Shown in pieces: positions 20,176 to 21,383 of a stretch of 21,383 bases of DNA. The notes below the pieces were generated by a model. The model had not been told where the DNA came from and made no database searches. It was given only the letters and a program-made list of their open reading frames with translations. The stretch's first letter is position 1. The number at the start of each line of letters is the position of its first letter. The stretch spans positions 1 to 21,383 of the forward strand of contig JAEDLP010000017.1 in assembly GCA_016295225.1 (NCBI GenBank). Direction: 5' to 3'. A program made the translations under genes and the position numbers. The stretch comes from Oscillospiraceae bacterium (GTDB lineage: Bacteria > Bacillota > Clostridia > Oscillospirales > Oscillospiraceae).

Positions 20176-21383
20176 TTACTTGCGCTTTGCGTCACGGGCT
20201 TCCATGGCGGCCAGCTCACGCTGGGCGTCACGCAGGGACAGGTTCACGCGGCCCTTCTCGTCGATGTCGGTGACCTTGACCCAGACCATGTCGCCGATGT
20301 TGACCACGTCCTCCACCTTCTCCACGCGCTTTTCTGCCAGCTTGGAGATGTGGACCATGCCGTCCTTACCGGGGGCCAGTTCCACGAAGGCGCCGAAGGT
20401 CAGGATGCGAACCACCTTGCCGTAGTACAGCATACCCACCTCGGGGACGAAGACGATGGTGTCGATCATCTTCTTGGCGATGTCGCAGCAGGCGGCGTCG
20501 GGGGAGGCGATGTGGATGGTGCCGTCGTCCTCGATGTCGATCTGTGCGCCGGACTCGGCGGTGATCTTCTGGATGACGGAGCCGCCCTTGCCGATGACCT
20601 CACGGATCTTGTCGGGGTCGATCTTCATGGTGATCATCTTGGGGGCGTACTTGCTGACCTCGGCCCGGGGGGCGCTGATGCAGGGCAGCATGATCTCATC
20701 CAGGATAGCATAGCGGGCGTCCTTGGTAATCTCCAGAGCTTCCTTGATGATGGCGTGGGAGAGGCCGTCGTTCTTGATGTCCATCTGGATGGCGGTGATA
20801 CCGGCCTTGGTGCCTGCCACCTTGAAGTCCATCTCGCCGTGGAAGTCCTCCACGCCCTGGATGTCGATGAAGGTGGTGAAGGAGCCGTCGTCGTCCTGGA
20901 TCAGACCGCAGGAGATGCCGGCCACGGGGGCCTTAATGGGCACGCCGGCGTCCATCAGAGCCAGGGTGGAGCCGCAGATGGAGCCCTGGGAGGTGGAGCC
21001 GTTGGAGGAAACCACTTCGGAGACCACGCGGATGGCGTAGGGGAACTCCTCCACCGGGGGGATCACAGGCAGCAGGGCCCGCTCGGCCAGAGCGCCGTGG
21101 CCGATCTCCCGGCGGCCGGGGCTGCGGGCGGGCTTGGCCTCACCCACGGAGTAGCCGGGGAAGTTGTAGTGGTGCATATAGCGCTTCTCGGTCTCTTCCC
21201 AGATGGTGTCCAGCTTCTGGTTGGCGGACAGGGTATCCAGGGTGCAGGCGGACAGGACCTGGGTCTGGCCGCGGGTGAACAGGCCGGAGCCGTGGACCCG
21301 GGGCAGCACGCCCACCTCGGCGCTGAGGGGACGGATCTCGTTCTTCTGGCGGCCGTCCACACGGTGGCCCTCCAGCAGCCAGG
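20176..21383 (-). CDS. pnp: Polynucleotide phosphorylase, C-terminal part; 5' end outside window
   Basis: 3'-to-5' exoribonuclease that degrades RNA with phosphate, working in the RNA-decay machinery with RNase Y. The visible 401 codons begin at LLEGHRVDGR, the entry to the second RNase PH domain. That domain contains RREIGHGALAERAL, SSNGSTSQGSICGSTLALMDAGVPIK and EDFHGEMDFKVAGT with the catalytic-site aspartates. A KH domain (KIDPDKIREVIGKGGSVIQKITAESG) and an S1 domain (GMLYYGKVVRILTFGAFVEL to VNLSLRDA) follow, ending in a short basic tail. No frameshift or missing domain is seen in this part. The GTG at 21360 is internal, not a start. The gene ends at TAA 20176-20178 just before a 28-bp palindromic repeat. 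Confidence 0.96.
   Translation of the reverse strand, partial: WLLEGHRVDGRQKNEIRPLSAEVGVLPRVHGSGLFTRGQTQVLSACTLDTLSANQKLDTIWEETEKRYMHHYNFPGYSVGEAKPARSPGRREIGHGALAERALLPVIPPVEEFPYAIRVVSEVVSSNGSTSQGSICGSTLALMDAGVPIKAPVAGISCGLIQDDDGSFTTFIDIQGVEDFHGEMDFKVAGTKAGITAIQMDIKNDGLSHAIIKEALEITKDARYAILDEIMLPCISAPRAEVSKYAPKMITMKIDPDKIREVIGKGGSVIQKITAESGAQIDIEDDGTIHIASPDAACCDIAKKMIDTIVFVPEVGMLYYGKVVRILTFGAFVELAPGKDGMVHISKLAEKRVEKVEDVVNIGDMVWVKVTDIDEKGRVNLSLRDAQRELAAMEARDAKRK

Overview
The window looks like chromosomal DNA of a high-GC, spore-forming gut Clostridia, most likely an Oscillospiraceae lineage near Flavonifractor, Pseudoflavonifractor or Lawsonibacter. This is inferred from the SpoVB-MazG-HU cluster, RNase Y, CsoR-type copper control, TTG starts with strong AGGAGG sites, and interspersed hairpin repeats of a kind I recall from this family. 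Species cannot be fixed from the sequence alone. Almost every gene is on the minus strand; only crcB and a ferritin-like gene are on the plus strand.

Layout. 1-2143 (-): secreted M28 zinc-peptidase lipoprotein, cut by the window edge. 2144-2639: its promoter and a roughly 370-nt structured leader with an intrinsic terminator before the start codon, an unassigned attenuator or small RNA. 2640-7590 (-): a tight operon read as punA, mtaD, spoVB, mazG, hup. It combines purine and methylthioadenosine salvage, a spore or cell-wall lipid flippase, an NTP house-cleaning enzyme and the nucleoid protein HU. 7663-8635: about 1 kb of lower-GC DNA with hairpins and decayed gene fragments. 8636-9001 (+): crcB fluoride channel. 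9059-12154 (-): orphan hybrid histidine kinase with its own receiver and Hpt domains. 12317-15991 (-): copper operon csoR, flavodoxin/ferredoxin, copA, with a copZ-like chaperone both fused to and nested in the 3' end of copA. 16113-17660 (-): RNase Y. 17943-18626 (+): ferritin-like protein. 18626-18800: mosaic of palindromic repeats. 18814-20127 (-): CBS-domain protein and QueG-like reductase, bracketed by exact 28-bp inverted repeats. 20176-21383 (-): C-terminal part of polynucleotide phosphorylase.

How the genes fit together. The copper operon is the clearest regulatory unit. Its promoter (TTGACA, 17 bp, TATGCT) carries one CsoR-type palindrome exactly in the spacer and a second just downstream of the -10. 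A redox protein sits between sensor and pump, and the chaperone has its own Shine-Dalgarno inside copA. The punA-mtaD pair suggests that methylthioadenosine is deaminated first and then phosphorolysed. The most interesting unexplained items are the peptidase leader, the nested copZ, the redox protein in the copper operon, the ribosome-binding site buried in the queG terminator, and the 28-bp repeats around the CBS-queG unit.
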